A DNA stretch of 64,000 nucleotides from CAZCTC01 sp964501335 (GCA_964501335.1 CAZCTC010000007.1:62001-126000), one strand, 5' to 3'. Positions 41,609-49,821 are shown, counted from the first letter of the stretch. The notes: a model not told the origin generated them from the letters alone. Made by a program: numbers and translations.

Positions 41609-44600
41609 ATGAGGCTAAAGTCGGTTTTTAAATCTTCTTATCTACTTCTGGCTGCTGTCCTTACATTGGTTACGCTATTGGCGCTGCCGTGGCTTGTGTT
41701 GAAGTCGCCCATAGCTTCTGCTGCTTTACCGCCGGAGGATCAACCGGATCGTTCGGCCGTTGTTGCATCTCAAGGCATCACCGACGGATATGTCATCGTT
41801 CACTATTATCGCCCGGCAGGGGATTATGGCGATTGGACCAGTGGCGATTTTAACGACTATTGGGGGCTGCATCTCTGGGGGGCCGGCGTAGATGAACCGG
41901 GCATCGGCTGGAGTGCTCCCAAGAAGTTTGCCGGGATCGATGATTTCGGGGCCTATGTAGCGCTGAAAGTGGCCGATCCGAATCAACCCATCAACTACAT
42001 CGTCCATAAAGGGAATGATAAGGATACTCCCAACGACCGCAGTTTCGTTCCGGCTGATTTCCCGGAGCTGTGGATTGTGCAAGGAGATGCGAACAACTAT
42101 GCTTCTCGCGCCGAGGCGCAGAATTATGTGGTGGTCCATTATAATCGCCCCGGCGGGGATTATACCGGCTGGGGACTGCATCTCTGGCAGGGGGGCGTCA
42201 ATTTTACGACCTGGGCCGCTCCTTTGCTGCCGGCCGGCACCGATGATTACGGCGCCTACTTTGTGATCAGCAAAACGGCTTATCCTTCGCTGAGTTTCAC
42301 CCTGCCGTTGAGCTTTGCGGTTCACAACGGCGATACGAGAGATATCGATACCGACCGGAGTTTCGTCCCGGCGCAATTGCCGGCGGTCTGGCTCAAACAG
42401 GCGGCGTTGCCGGTTTATCCCCATCGCGGCGCTGTGGAGAATTATGCCGTTATCCATTACCGGCGGCAGTTGGGGGATTACGGCAATTACTCCAGCACCA
42501 ATTACATCGATTACTGGGGCGTGCATGCCTGGGGTGGGGTCACCGCTCCTGGTTGGACCTCTCCTTACACACCTACCGGTCAGGATACTTACGGGGTTTA
42601 TTTTAAGTTGCCTTTGAACGCCGGCGCTACGAGCTTTAACTATATCCTGCACCGCGGCGATACCAAAGATCCCGACGGCGATCAGACTTTGGATGTGATT
42701 ACCACCGGATATGAGATCTGGGTGGCGCAAGGGCTGGTCTCCGGGACTGTCCAGAGCCAGTATTCGCATCCGGCGATCCCGCTGGCGAAACAGGCCCGCC
42801 TGCTGGTCGGCGATTTGGGCAAGCAGCAGGCCTACTGGGTGAACGAGAATACCATCGCCTGGGCCCGGGCCACCGACCCGAACAACATCTATCGTCTGTA
42901 TTACGATGCGAACGCCGGGTTGACCCTGGTGCCGAACGGCATCAACGGCGGCCAGTTCATCACTCTGACGGTGGCTCCGGCCGGGCTGCCGGCCGATGTG
43001 CGGGCCAAATTCCCGCATCTGGCGGGGCTGCCGGCTTTGACGATCTCTACGACGGATGTGAGCAAGGTGGCCGATATCCTCAAGGGGCAATTTGCCGTGG
43101 CCTCGTTCAGTTCTACGGTCCCTTCGCTGAACGATGCGACCGGGCTGCAAATCCCCGGGGTGCTGGATGCGCTTTACACTTACACCGGGACGCTGGGGGT
43201 GGTTTACAACGGCGTGACTCCTTCCGTGAAGCTGTGGGCGCCGACCGCGCAGCAGGTCAATTTCTATCTTTACGATGATTCTGTCACGACGACAGCCAGT
43301 TTTACGGCGGCGATGGCTTTCAATGCAACCTCGGGCGTCTGGAGCGTCACGGGGCTGCCTTCCTGGACCGGGAAGTATTATCTGTACGAGGTGGTGGTCT
43401 TCGCCCCGGGCACCGGGCAGATCGAGCATAACTTTGTGACCGATCCTTATGCGGTCAGCCTCTCGATGAACAGCACCCGCAGCCAGATTGTGAATCTCAA
43501 CGATGCGGCGCTCAAGCCGGCGGGGTGGGATGCGTTGACCAAGCCGGCCTATACCGTGCCGGAGAACAGCTCGATCTATGAGCTGCATGTGCGCGATTTC
43601 AGCATGAACGATACGACCGTGCCGACCGCGGCGCGCGGCACTTTTATGGCGTTCACCTATACCAATACCAACGGGATGCGCCATCTGACGGAGCTGGCGC
43701 AGGCCGGACTGTCGCACCTCCATCTTCTGCCGGTTTTCGATTTTGCCACGGTGAACGAGAATCCTGCCGCCCGCACCGAACCGGATTGGAGCGTCCTGGC
43801 TTCTTATCCGGCTTCGTCGACTCAGCAGCAGGCGCTCATCAACCCGCTGCGCGATCTGGACGGCTTTAATTGGGGCTATGATCCGTTGCACTACAGCGTT
43901 CCGGAGGGGAGCTATTCTACCAATCCTACCGGCACGACTCGTGTGGTGGAATTCCGCCAGATGGTGAAGTCGCTCAATCAGGCCGGGCTGCGGGTCGTTG
44001 TGGATGTGGTTTACAACCATACCAGCGCCAGCGGGCAGACCTCCAACTCGGTCCTCGACCGCATCGTGCCGGGTTACTACCATCGATTGAATTCCGACGG
44101 CGGGGTGGAGAGCAGCACCTGTTGTGCCAACACCGCTTCGGAAAATGCGATGATGGAAAAACTGATGATCGATTCGGCGGTGATGTGGGCGCGCTACTAC
44201 AAAGTCGACGGCTTCCGCTTCGACCTGATGGGCCATCATATGAAGTCCAATATGCTCAACCTGCGGGCGGCCCTGGATGCGTTGACCCTGGCTAACGACG
44301 GCGTCAACGGTCGGGAAATCTATGTCTACGGGGAAGGGTGGGACTTCGGCGAAGTGGCGAACAATGCGCGCGGCGTCAATGCCACCCAGAGGAATATGGC
44401 CGGTACCGGCATCGGCACCTTTAACGATCGGTCGCGCGATGCCGTGCGCGGCGGCGGGCCCTTTGATTCCGGCAATGCCCTCGTGACCAACCAGGGCTTC
44501 ATCAGTGGGCTCTACTACGATCCCAATGAACTCAACGCCGGCGCCAGCCTGACGGTGCAAAAAGCGAGCCTCTTGCATTCCGCGGATCTTATCCGGGTGG

Positions 44601-45496
44601 GGCTGGCGGGCAATCTGGCGACTTACACCTTTACCGGCGCGACCGGAGCGGTGATTTCGGGGGCGGGCGTGGATTACAACGGTTCGCCGGCCGGCTACAC
44701 CGCCGATCCTCAGGAAAACATCTTCTACATTTCGGCGCACGACAATCAAACGCTCTACGATATGGAGCAATATAAGATGCCGTTGGATTCCACCCGCGAT
44801 GAACGGGTCCGCGCCGACAATGTGGGGGTCAGTTTTGTCTGCTTTGCCCAGGGGGTTCCCTTCATGCAGGCGGGCACGGATATGCTGCGTTCCAAGTCGT
44901 TCGACAGCGACAGCTATAACTCCAGCGACTGGTTCAATCGGCTCGATTTCAGCTATCAGAGCAATAATTTCGGGGCCGGGCTGCCGCCGGCGAATGCCAA
45001 TCAGACCAACTGGCCGTTGATGGAACCGCGGCTGGCGAACGTTACGTTGAAGCCGGGCTACACGGAAATTATGAGTTCGGTACGCAATTTGCGGGAACTA
45101 TTCTCGATTCGGGCCAGCACCCGGCTTTTCCATCTGCAGACGGCGGCCGAAGTGCAGGAACATCTGAAGTATTACAATACCGGCCCGGACCAGATCCCCG
45201 GCCTGATTGTCATGGCTCTCGCCGATCCGCAGCAGAAGCTGAGCGATCGCTATGACCTGGTCGTTACGTTGTTCAATGCGACGGATGATCCCGTTGTTTT
45301 CAGCAATACGCAATTGCTGAGCAAGACGTTGACGCTGCATCCGGTCCAGGCCGGGAGCTACGATCCGGTGGTCAAAACCGCCCGCTATCAGGCGAGCACG
45401 GGGGTTTTCACCGTGCCGGCGCGTACGACGGCTGTCTTTGTGCAGCTGGCAAAGCAATATCGCATTTTGCTGCCGCTGGTGATGCGCGGTCAATAA
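41609..45496 (+). CDS. pulA: Secreted pullulanase-type GH13 enzyme
   Basis: A 1295-residue exported enzyme; AGGAGGAAG lies 7 nt before the ATG and a signal peptide covers about residues 1-40. Three pullulanase-associated carbohydrate-binding repeats follow (VIVHYYRPAGDY, VVVHYNRPGGDY, AVIHYRRQLGDY, about 55-375), then an N-terminal pullulanase domain, a CBM48-like module (VKLWAPTAQQVNFYLYDD) and the GH13 barrel. Catalytic residues are Asp872 (GFRFDLMGHH), Glu909 (YGEGWDF) and Asp1045 (SAHDNQTL); FNWGYDPLHY is the pullulanase signature. It should cleave alpha-1,6 branch points of pullulan, glycogen or starch outside the cell. The C-terminus reads YRILLPLVMRGQ, the same tail type as two other exported proteins here. 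Confidence 0.93.
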   Translation: MRLKSVFKSSYLLLAAVLTLVTLLALPWLVLKSPIASAALPPEDQPDRSAVVASQGITDGYVIVHYYRPAGDYGDWTSGDFNDYWGLHLWGAGVDEPGIGWSAPKKFAGIDDFGAYVALKVADPNQPINYIVHKGNDKDTPNDRSFVPADFPELWIVQGDANNYASRAEAQNYVVVHYNRPGGDYTGWGLHLWQGGVNFTTWAAPLLPAGTDDYGAYFVISKTAYPSLSFTLPLSFAVHNGDTRDIDTDRSFVPAQLPAVWLKQAALPVYPHRGAVENYAVIHYRRQLGDYGNYSSTNYIDYWGVHAWGGVTAPGWTSPYTPTGQDTYGVYFKLPLNAGATSFNYILHRGDTKDPDGDQTLDVITTGYEIWVAQGLVSGTVQSQYSHPAIPLAKQARLLVGDLGKQQAYWVNENTIAWARATDPNNIYRLYYDANAGLTLVPNGINGGQFITLTVAPAGLPADVRAKFPHLAGLPALTISTTDVSKVADILKGQFAVASFSSTVPSLNDATGLQIPGVLDALYTYTGTLGVVYNGVTPSVKLWAPTAQQVNFYLYDDSVTTTASFTAAMAFNATSGVWSVTGLPSWTGKYYLYEVVVFAPGTGQIEHNFVTDPYAVSLSMNSTRSQIVNLNDAALKPAGWDALTKPAYTVPENSSIYELHVRDFSMNDTTVPTAARGTFMAFTYTNTNGMRHLTELAQAGLSHLHLLPVFDFATVNENPAARTEPDWSVLASYPASSTQQQALINPLRDLDGFNWGYDPLHYSVPEGSYSTNPTGTTRVVEFRQMVKSLNQAGLRVVVDVVYNHTSASGQTSNSVLDRIVPGYYHRLNSDGGVESSTCCANTASENAMMEKLMIDSAVMWARYYKVDGFRFDLMGHHMKSNMLNLRAALDALTLANDGVNGREIYVYGEGWDFGEVANNARGVNATQRNMAGTGIGTFNDRSRDAVRGGGPFDSGNALVTNQGFISGLYYDPNELNAGASLTVQKASLLHSADLIRVGLAGNLATYTFTGATGAVISGAGVDYNGSPAGYTADPQENIFYISAHDNQTLYDMEQYKMPLDSTRDERVRADNVGVSFVCFAQGVPFMQAGTDMLRSKSFDSDSYNSSDWFNRLDFSYQSNNFGAGLPPANANQTNWPLMEPRLANVTLKPGYTEIMSSVRNLRELFSIRASTRLFHLQTAAEVQEHLKYYNTGPDQIPGLIVMALADPQQKLSDRYDLVVTLFNATDDPVVFSNTQLLSKTLTLHPVQAGSYDPVVKTARYQASTGVFTVPARTTAVFVQLAKQYRILLPLVMRGQ

Positions 45497-45511
45497 GCGG
45501 TTCTTTAGAAT

Positions 45512-45550
45512 GTCGCCGGCGGGGTATCTTATCCCGCCGGCGACGTTTTT
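45512..45550 (+). terminator. Rho-independent terminator of the pullulanase gene
   Basis: GTCGCCGGCGGG pairs with CCCGCCGGCGAC around a 9-nt AT-rich loop and is followed by GTTTTT, 16 bp after the stop codon. Confidence 0.85.
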
Positions 45551-45605
45551 ATGGAAGTAGACAGGGGAAATGTGAAATGTAGTAAGAATGCGGTTGCTAA
45601 TGCAG

Positions 45606-45700
45606 GGTGGCAAAAAAACTATGTTTTCGGCGGCTTTCCGAAGCCGCCGAAAACATAGACAAAAAATTCTCTTCCCATCCAGCGCGGCGCATCTGGCCGG
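45606..45700 (-). repeat. Repeat A, copy 19 (reverse, 5' domain cut)
   Basis: Hairpin arm TTTTCGGCGGCTT with loop TCCG, then AATTCTCTTCCCATCC and GCGCGGCGCATCTGGCC; the GCGGGACGT end is missing and repeat C follows directly. Confidence 0.82.
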
Positions 45701-45703
45701 GCT

Positions 45704-45757
45704 GTTTTCAGGACAGAAGGTCATGCCGGGGCGGCACCCCCAAGGATGAAAATGGTT
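45704..45757. repeat. Repeat C, copy
   Basis: TTTTCAGGACAGAAGGTCAT, GGGGCGGCACCCCC and GATGAAAAT; the outer ATTTTC/GAAAAT words are inverted relative to each other. Confidence 0.7.
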
Positions 45758-45835
45758 TGTCCGGCGCGGTTTCCTGGGATTTCATCCCAGGCTTACCTAA
45801 ACCACCCTTTCAGGGTTTAAGAAGGCGCCTTCTAA
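45758..45835. repeat. Repeat D, copy 1
   Basis: CCTGGGATTTCATCCCAGGC is a hairpin, followed by AACCACCCTTTCAGGGTTT and AAGAAGGCGCC. It matches 54247-54320 in reverse complement nearly base for base. Confidence 0.72.
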
Positions 45836-45846
45836 TGCGAGGGCGG

Positions 45847-45970
45847 CAAAAAAAGCCTATGTTTTCGCGGGCTTTCTGAAGCCCGCGAAAACATAAACAA
45901 AAAAACTTTCTCTTACCATCCAGCGTGGCGTATCTTACGGGGCAAGGACTATTTGCGGGGTGTTACAAGG
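45847..45970 (-). repeat. Repeat A, copy 20 (reverse)
   Basis: Stem arm TTTTCGCGGGCTT with loop TCTG, then ACTTTCTCTTACCATCC, GCGTGGCGTATC and GCGGGGTGTTACAAGG. Confidence 0.87.
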
Positions 45971-45973
45971 CCG

Positions 45974-46027
45974 GCCTATTTTCAGGACAGAAGGCCATGC
46001 CGGGGCGGCACCCCGAAAGAGGAAAAT
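45974..46027. repeat. Repeat C, complete copy
   Basis: CCTATTTTCAGGACAG, CCATGCCGGGGCGGC, ACCCCGAAAG and GGAAAAT; the inner GGGG-CGGCA-CCCC can form a short stem. Confidence 0.72.
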
Positions 46028-46072
46028 GATTCGTCAGGATTGGGTACCCACAAGGGGTACCCCTACGGGAGA
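46028..46072. repeat. Repeat B, GGTACC type
   Basis: GATTCGTCAGGATTGGGTAC followed by CCACAAGGGGTACCCCTAC. The same stretch, reverse-complemented, stands at 49288-49334. Confidence 0.72.
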
Positions 46073-46081
46073 TCGTTCCGG

Positions 46082-46098
46082 GCCTATTTTCAGGATTG
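46082..46098. repeat. Repeat C, half copy at a stop codon
   Basis: GCCTATTTTCAGGA runs up to the stop codon (46099-46101) of the minus-strand META lipoprotein. Confidence 0.62.
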
Positions 46099-46545
46099 TT
46101 ACGGTTGTGTCTGGACTGCCTCGAAGACGGCTACGTTTTTTCCACCGACGGCGATGATGGTGAGTTTGGTTCCCTCGAGGGTGAATTTTTCGGCATTGTT
46201 CAATACGCCTGCTACTTTTTCTTCCTGTTGCATGAGTGGAGCGGCGCAGGCCATCAAGGTTGTTACCATGTTCGAGAACTGGATTTTATCCCCGTCGACG
46301 ACATAGCTTCCGCCTAAACTGTTGCAACCGACTTTGCCGCTGAATTTTCCGTCGCTGGTGAATTCCAGCCGGGCCTGTGTGTCGCTTTGGGCCGGGATCA
46401 GAGCGGCGGGATCGCCGTAGCTTACCAGGGCCCAGGGATTTTCGGTGAGAGAGGCCGTGGGAGTCGGGCTTTGGGTGCCGGTACAGGCGGCCAGGCTCAG
46501 CAGGGCTACGATCCCCAGAATTAAACAAAGTACATTCCGACGCAT
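46099..46545 (-). CDS. META-domain lipoprotein
   Basis: A 148-residue lipoprotein. I chose the ATG at 46545 with AGGAGT 7 nt upstream; it opens MRRNVLCLILGIVALLSLAA with the lipid Cys next. After a short Thr/Pro linker comes one META (HslJ-like) domain: NPWALVSYGD, LEFTSDGKFSGKVGCNSLGG and the TTLMACAAPLMQQEEKVAGVL helix. The two cysteines in these motifs (GCN and MAC) may pair. META proteins of this kind are linked to stress or motility in other bacteria, but the molecular role is unclear. Its stop codon touches a half copy of repeat C. Confidence 0.87.
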   Translation of the reverse strand: MRRNVLCLILGIVALLSLAACTGTQSPTPTASLTENPWALVSYGDPAALIPAQSDTQARLEFTSDGKFSGKVGCNSLGGSYVVDGDKIQFSNMVTTLMACAAPLMQQEEKVAGVLNNAEKFTLEGTKLTIIAVGGKNVAVFEAVQTQP

Positions 46546-46600
46546 TGGATACTCCTTGTAAGGGTAGATGGTATTAAGACGTGGAGTGTGCAGTTGAGGT

Positions 46601-46753
46601 TCCTGATGCGCGTTTTTAGCGTCCCGCATAGGGATTTTTCCTGGTCGGGGGCGACGCGCGGGACAGGGGGAGAGAGTTTTTATTTATATTTTCGGCGGCT
46701 TCAGAAAGCCGCCGAAAACATGGGCTTTTTTTCCAGACTAACCGTAGAGGTCG
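46601..46753 (+). repeat. Repeat A, copy 9
   Basis: TTTTTAGCGTCCCGCATAGG, GGCGACGCGCGGGACAGG, hairpin arm TTTTCGGCGGCTT with loop CAGA, T-run and tail GACTAACCGTAGAGGTCG. The tail ends 4 bp before the stop codon of the DUF998 gene. Confidence 0.88.
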
Positions 46754-46757
46754 TTTA

Positions 46758-47447
46758 TTAATCCTTTTTCATGGAGTGTGATTGGGCTTTCAACAGCCCG
46801 CCGGCCAGGATGACGATCCAGAGCAGGAAGCTGAAGATGAGGACGCGCTCTTTCACGCCGGCCAGCGGGGTGGGCAGGTTGGCGGCGATATTCGCGCCGT
46901 CCGGGCCCATCCAGATGCCGAAGATCAGCAGCACAACGATGGTGCCGATCGAGTAGAGGCGGAATCCTTTGCCGAAGGTATTGGAGCCGAATCCGATGAT
47001 GAGGAAGATGAAGAGCACGAGGATCATCGTGACGGCGATGTGCAGGGTATCGGTCAGGGAGCCGGGGACGCCCCGCATGTGCATGGGAACAAAGGGGCCG
47101 ATCAGGCTGATGGTGCCATATCCCATGAGCAATCCGGCCAGAATCCGGCGGCTCTGTTTCTGTCCCGCGGATTTCCAGATGCCCCAGCCGAAGGCTATGA
47201 TCAGCGGGTTGTAGAGAAGGAAGAGCGGAACGACGAACGGGCGTGAGGGTGAATCGATGGCCATCAGTTCGCTGACGCTCTGGGAGATTGAATCATACTC
47301 TTTCCAGGTGAGGGCGCCGACGATGGTGGCGATTACGTAGAGTATCGAGGATAAGATTCCGCAGATGAGCCAAAGTTTTTCAGTTGTCATCGAGCTGGAA
47401 GGTGTTGAGTTGACCTTGGAGGTCGGGCTAACGGTCTGATTATTCAT
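46758..47447 (-). CDS. DUF998 integral membrane protein
   Basis: A 229-residue protein with about six membrane segments. The start at 47447 has AGGAGA 4 nt upstream. After a polar N-terminus come LICGILSSILYVIATIVGAL, the DUF998 signature YDSISQSVSELMAIDSPSRP, and helices around YGTISLIGPFVPMHMRG, LHIAVTMILVLFIFLIIGFG and LIFSFLLWIVILAGGLLKA. The family is of unknown function. It lies alone between two copies of repeat A. Confidence 0.87.
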   Translation of the reverse strand: MNNQTVSPTSKVNSTPSSSMTTEKLWLICGILSSILYVIATIVGALTWKEYDSISQSVSELMAIDSPSRPFVVPLFLLYNPLIIAFGWGIWKSAGQKQSRRILAGLLMGYGTISLIGPFVPMHMRGVPGSLTDTLHIAVTMILVLFIFLIIGFGSNTFGKGFRLYSIGTIVVLLIFGIWMGPDGANIAANLPTPLAGVKERVLIFSFLLWIVILAGGLLKAQSHSMKKD

Positions 47448-47464
47448 TTTTCTCCTGTTGTTTT

Positions 47465-47635
47465 CGATCTGTGTGGTTAGCTTTTTTAGCATCCCGCAAC
47501 TGGCACTTTCCAGGTAAAAAACGACGCGCTGGACCGGGGAAGAGAGTTTTTTTGTCCATGTTTTCGCGGGCTTTCTGAAGCCCGCGAAAACATGGACTTT
47601 TTCTTCCGTGTTTTCCAGGTTAATCGTACAGGTCG
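47465..47635 (+). repeat. Repeat A, copy 10, complete with terminal repeats
   Basis: A 171-bp element from CGATCTGTGTGGTTAGC to GGTTAATCGTACAGGTCG; these ends pair at most positions. Inside are AGCATCCCGCAAC, ACGACGCGCTGGAC and the hairpin arm TTTTCGCGGGCTT with loop TCTG. Confidence 0.88.
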
Positions 47636-47875
47636 AGAGTTTTTTTGTGTCGGCGGCTTTAGANNNNNNNNNNNNNNNNNNNNNNNNNNNNNNNNNNNNN
47701 NNNNNNNNNNNNNNNNNNNNNNNNNNNNNNNNNNNNNNNNNNNNNNNNNNNNNNNNNNNNNNNTGTTTTCCAGGTTAATCGTACAGGTCGAGAGTTTTTT
47801 TGTGTCGGCGGCTTTAGAAAGTGCGCGAAAATACTATCTTTTTCATCTGTTTTTCGGGGTAATGGTACAGGCCGG
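47636..47875 (+). repeat. Repeat A, copy 11 (3' half, interrupted by the gap)
   Basis: GAGAGTTTTTTTGTG, a worn GGCGGCTT...AAGTGCGCG hairpin, T-run and tail GGTAATGGTACAGGCCGG. The tail ends at the base before the stop codon of the next gene. The gap inside it appears to be an artefact. Confidence 0.6.
47664..47763. other. Assembly gap (100 N) flanked by identical 55-bp sequences
   Basis: Bases 47609-47663 and 47764-47818 are identical. Exactly 100 N between such overlaps is typical of scaffolding that failed to merge two contigs. Confidence 0.95.
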
Positions 47876-48100
47876 CTATTTTTGATCGGATATCGAGGGC
47901 TGTTCTCTGTCGACCGAGATCAGGGTGAGATTGAGGTCACGAAGACGTTCGAAGAGACCGTAGAGCGCGGCCTGATCGGGAAGTTCTCCATAGATCAGGG
48001 TTTCATTTTCCTCCAGATGGGTCAATTGCAGGCCAGTAAACCAGTCGGACCAGCAGTGATCCAGATGTCCCTGGACTTTGATCCTGTAATATTCCGGCAT
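47876..48100 (-). CDS. Conserved 74-residue protein next to a flavoprotein
   Basis: A small soluble protein (MPEYYRIKVQGHLDHCWSDW..., then LQLTHLEENETLIYGELPDQ and AALYGLFERLRDLNLTLISV). I recall this as a common small Chloroflexota protein type, of unknown function, often next to regulators or redox genes. It begins 11 bp after the flavoprotein stop codon and is surely co-transcribed. The ribosome binding site is weak. Its stop codon directly follows the terminal tail of a repeat A copy. Confidence 0.75.
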   Translation of the reverse strand: MPEYYRIKVQGHLDHCWSDWFTGLQLTHLEENETLIYGELPDQAALYGLFERLRDLNLTLISVDREQPSISDQK

Positions 48101-48111
48101 TTCAAGCCGCC

Positions 48112-48885
48112 TTAAGAGAGCATGCTCCGTATCATGGGCGCCAGGGAATCAAACAGCCGGCCGGCCAGTTTTTTGAATGGATTGAGGCGGGTGGGGTAGA
48201 AGTAATCGGATTCCAGCCAGCCTTTTTCGGCATAGTAGCGGTAGTCACGGCTGCGGTCGTCAAGCAGTTGTTTGATGGTGGCGCGGCCCATCCTGAAGAC
48301 CATGAGTTTGAAGAGCGTGGGCTCGGGGTAGGCGGGGCGGATCAGGCAGGCGTGGTAGCGCCGGCTTAACTTTTCCAGAGCGCGGTCGATTTTCTGTTGA
48401 TCCTTTTCGGTGCGGGGATCGAGGGCGGTGATGCTGATGCCCTTCACGGTGTTGAATCCCAACATGCCGCCGAGGAAGTCGAAGTATTCGATGATTTTAT
48501 CCCCACCGCCGAAGCCCTGGGAGACGATGCCGGTGAAGGTTTTGCCGAAGTAGGGGGGGCGGTGCAGGGCGTATCCGAAGCGATCCAGGAAGACTTTCAT
48601 AATGCCGGAGACGTGGAAGCTGTAGTTGGGGGTGGCAAAGACGATGCCGTCCGCGGCGGCGATTTTGTCCATCAGCTGATCGCGGTCGTCTTTCAGGGGG
48701 CAGAACTCCTCGCCTTTTTCGAAGCAGACGCGGCAGCCGCGGCAGGCTAAGAGTTTATAGTCGCTGAGGGTAACGATTTCGGTTTCTACATTGCCCAATG
48801 TTTTGAGGTTGTTCAGGAATTGGGCGACGGCGTCGTGGGTGTTCTGTTTGTGAGCACTCCCGACGAAGGCGACGACTTTTTTCAT
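48112..48885 (-). CDS. NADPH-dependent FMN reductase / iron-sulfur flavoprotein-like
   Basis: A 257-residue flavodoxin-fold protein. It starts MKKVVAFVGSAHKQNTHDAV, the phosphate-binding loop for FMN, followed by a cysteine cluster CRGCRVCFEKGEEFC (three to four Cys, about residues 49-63) and ATPNYSFHVSGIMKVFLDRF, the second FMN loop. The cluster resembles that of iron-sulfur flavoproteins, which hold a 4Fe-4S centre beside FMN. The last 60 residues are an extra helical part ending in a hydrophobic stretch. It would move electrons from NAD(P)H or ferredoxin to an unknown acceptor. The 74-residue gene follows in the same operon. Confidence 0.85.
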   Translation of the reverse strand: MKKVVAFVGSAHKQNTHDAVAQFLNNLKTLGNVETEIVTLSDYKLLACRGCRVCFEKGEEFCPLKDDRDQLMDKIAAADGIVFATPNYSFHVSGIMKVFLDRFGYALHRPPYFGKTFTGIVSQGFGGGDKIIEYFDFLGGMLGFNTVKGISITALDPRTEKDQQKIDRALEKLSRRYHACLIRPAYPEPTLFKLMVFRMGRATIKQLLDDRSRDYRYYAEKGWLESDYFYPTRLNPFKKLAGRLFDSLAPMIRSMLS

Positions 48886-48973
48886 GGAATAACTCCTTAT
48901 TTGGATTATTTAACCTAAGTTGCTACCTTTAACAGGCGAACTTTCTATTCAGGCCTTTTTGCATGCAAAGGAT

Positions 48974-49062
48974 TAGTAGACAGTAGACAGCGGATTTCCG
49001 GCCGATTTGAGCCGGTAAAGCGAAGTTTTTTGCAGTCTACTGTCTACTTGCTGCTGTCTGCT
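48974..49062. repeat. Repeat E, inverted pair
   Basis: TAGTAGACAGTAGACAGCGG on the left and GCAGTCTACTGTCTACTTGC on the right are inverted copies separated by about 45 bp that include GGCCGATTTGAGCCGG. Confidence 0.68.
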
Positions 49063-49287
49063 TTTGATGATATGCAGCGGATCTTGAATAATGGGCTGGA
49101 TTTATCGAGATGGCACCTTGAATTATTTATAATTTAGCACGTGGGGGGAGTTTCCGCATCTGCCGAACGGGATATTCCGGGGTTATTTTTTGCCGGGGCG
49201 CGGGGTAACTGTCCTGAAAATAGGTCCCGCCGTGCAAAAATCTCCCCGAGAGGGCGGCCACATCGGGCCGCCCCTACCCGGAAAACG

Positions 49288-49334
49288 TCTCCCGTAGGGG
49301 TACCCCTTGTGGGTACCCAATCCTGACGAATCGT
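49288..49334. repeat. Repeat B, GGTACC type (inverse copy)
   Basis: GTAGGGGTACCCCTTGTGGG and TACCCAATCCTGACGAATC match the reverse complement of 46028-46072. Confidence 0.72.
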
Positions 49335-49386
49335 CTATTTTCATTTTTCGGGGTGCTCCCCGGCATGGCGTTCTGTCCTGAAAATA
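49334..49386. repeat. Repeat C, complete copy (inverse)
   Basis: TATTTTCATTTTTCGGGGTG, CCCCGGCATGGCG and TCTGTCCTGAAAATA. Confidence 0.7.
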
Positions 49387-49387
49387 A

Positions 49388-49515
49388 CCTGGCTTTGTAA
49401 CGTCCCGCACATCATCCTTGCCTCGTAAGATGCACCGCGCTGGATGGGGGGAAAGAGTTTTTTGTTTATGTTTTCGGCGGCTTCAGAAAGCCGCCGAAAA
49501 CATGGGCTTTTTTTG
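49388..49515 (+). repeat. Repeat A, copy 12
   Basis: CCTGGCTTTGTAACGTCCCG opens the 5' domain; CACCGCGCTGGATGG, hairpin arm TTTTCGGCGGCTT with loop CAGA and a T-run follow. Confidence 0.85.
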
Positions 49516-49533
49516 CCCCCGTCGCGTTAGCAG

Positions 49534-49618
49534 GTGCCTTCTTGTCGAGCATTCTCAGCCCCAAAGGGGCGACCTCAAGGTAGCCTGGGGTGAAGCCCCA
49601 GGAAACCGCGCCGGCCAT
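49534..49618. repeat. Repeat D, copy 2 (diverged)
   Basis: CAGGTGCCTTCTTG, CCCCAAAGGGGCGACC and the hairpin CCTGGGGTGAAGCCCCAGG. The stems differ from copy 1 by compensated changes. Confidence 0.65.
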
Positions 49619-49620
49619 CC

Positions 49621-49677
49621 CATTTTCATTTTTCGGGGTGCCGCCCCCCGCATGGCGTTCTGTCCTGAAAATGGGGC
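49621..49677. repeat. Repeat C, copy (inverse)
   Basis: CATTTTCATTTTTCGGGGTG, CCCCGCATGGCGTTC and TGTCCTGAAAATG, directly after repeat D as in the left arm. Confidence 0.7.
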
Positions 49678-49691
49678 TTATGGCAGGGCCC

Positions 49692-49820
49692 CGGCTTTGT
49701 ACTATCCCGCATGGAGCATTTTCTTTGTAAGAAACGACGCGCTGGATCGGGAGAGAGTTTTCTTATTTATGTTTTCGCGGGCTTCAGAAAGCCCGCGAAA
49801 ACATAGCCCTTTCTCTTTTC
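49692..49820 (+). repeat. Repeat A, copy 13
   Basis: GGCTTTGTACTATCCCGCAT, ACGACGCGCTGGATCGG, hairpin arm TTTTCGCGGGCTT with loop CAGA, and a short T-rich end. Confidence 0.85.
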
Positions 49821-49821
49821 C

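Larger units (their letters stand above)
45606..46097. repeat. Composite inverted repeat, left arm (A-C-D-A-C-B-C)
   Basis: Seven repeat modules in a fixed order. The same modules occur in exactly the reverse order and orientation at 49210-49822. Between the arms lie the META, DUF998, 74-aa and flavoprotein genes. Confidence 0.8.

Noticed and set aside
41726..44770. Long minus-strand frame opposite the pullulanase
   Set aside because: The pullulanase shows all catalytic motifs; the antisense translation has none.
47592..47885. Open frame running across the N gap
   Set aside because: It depends on unknown bases and on repeat sequence; no protein feature is visible.
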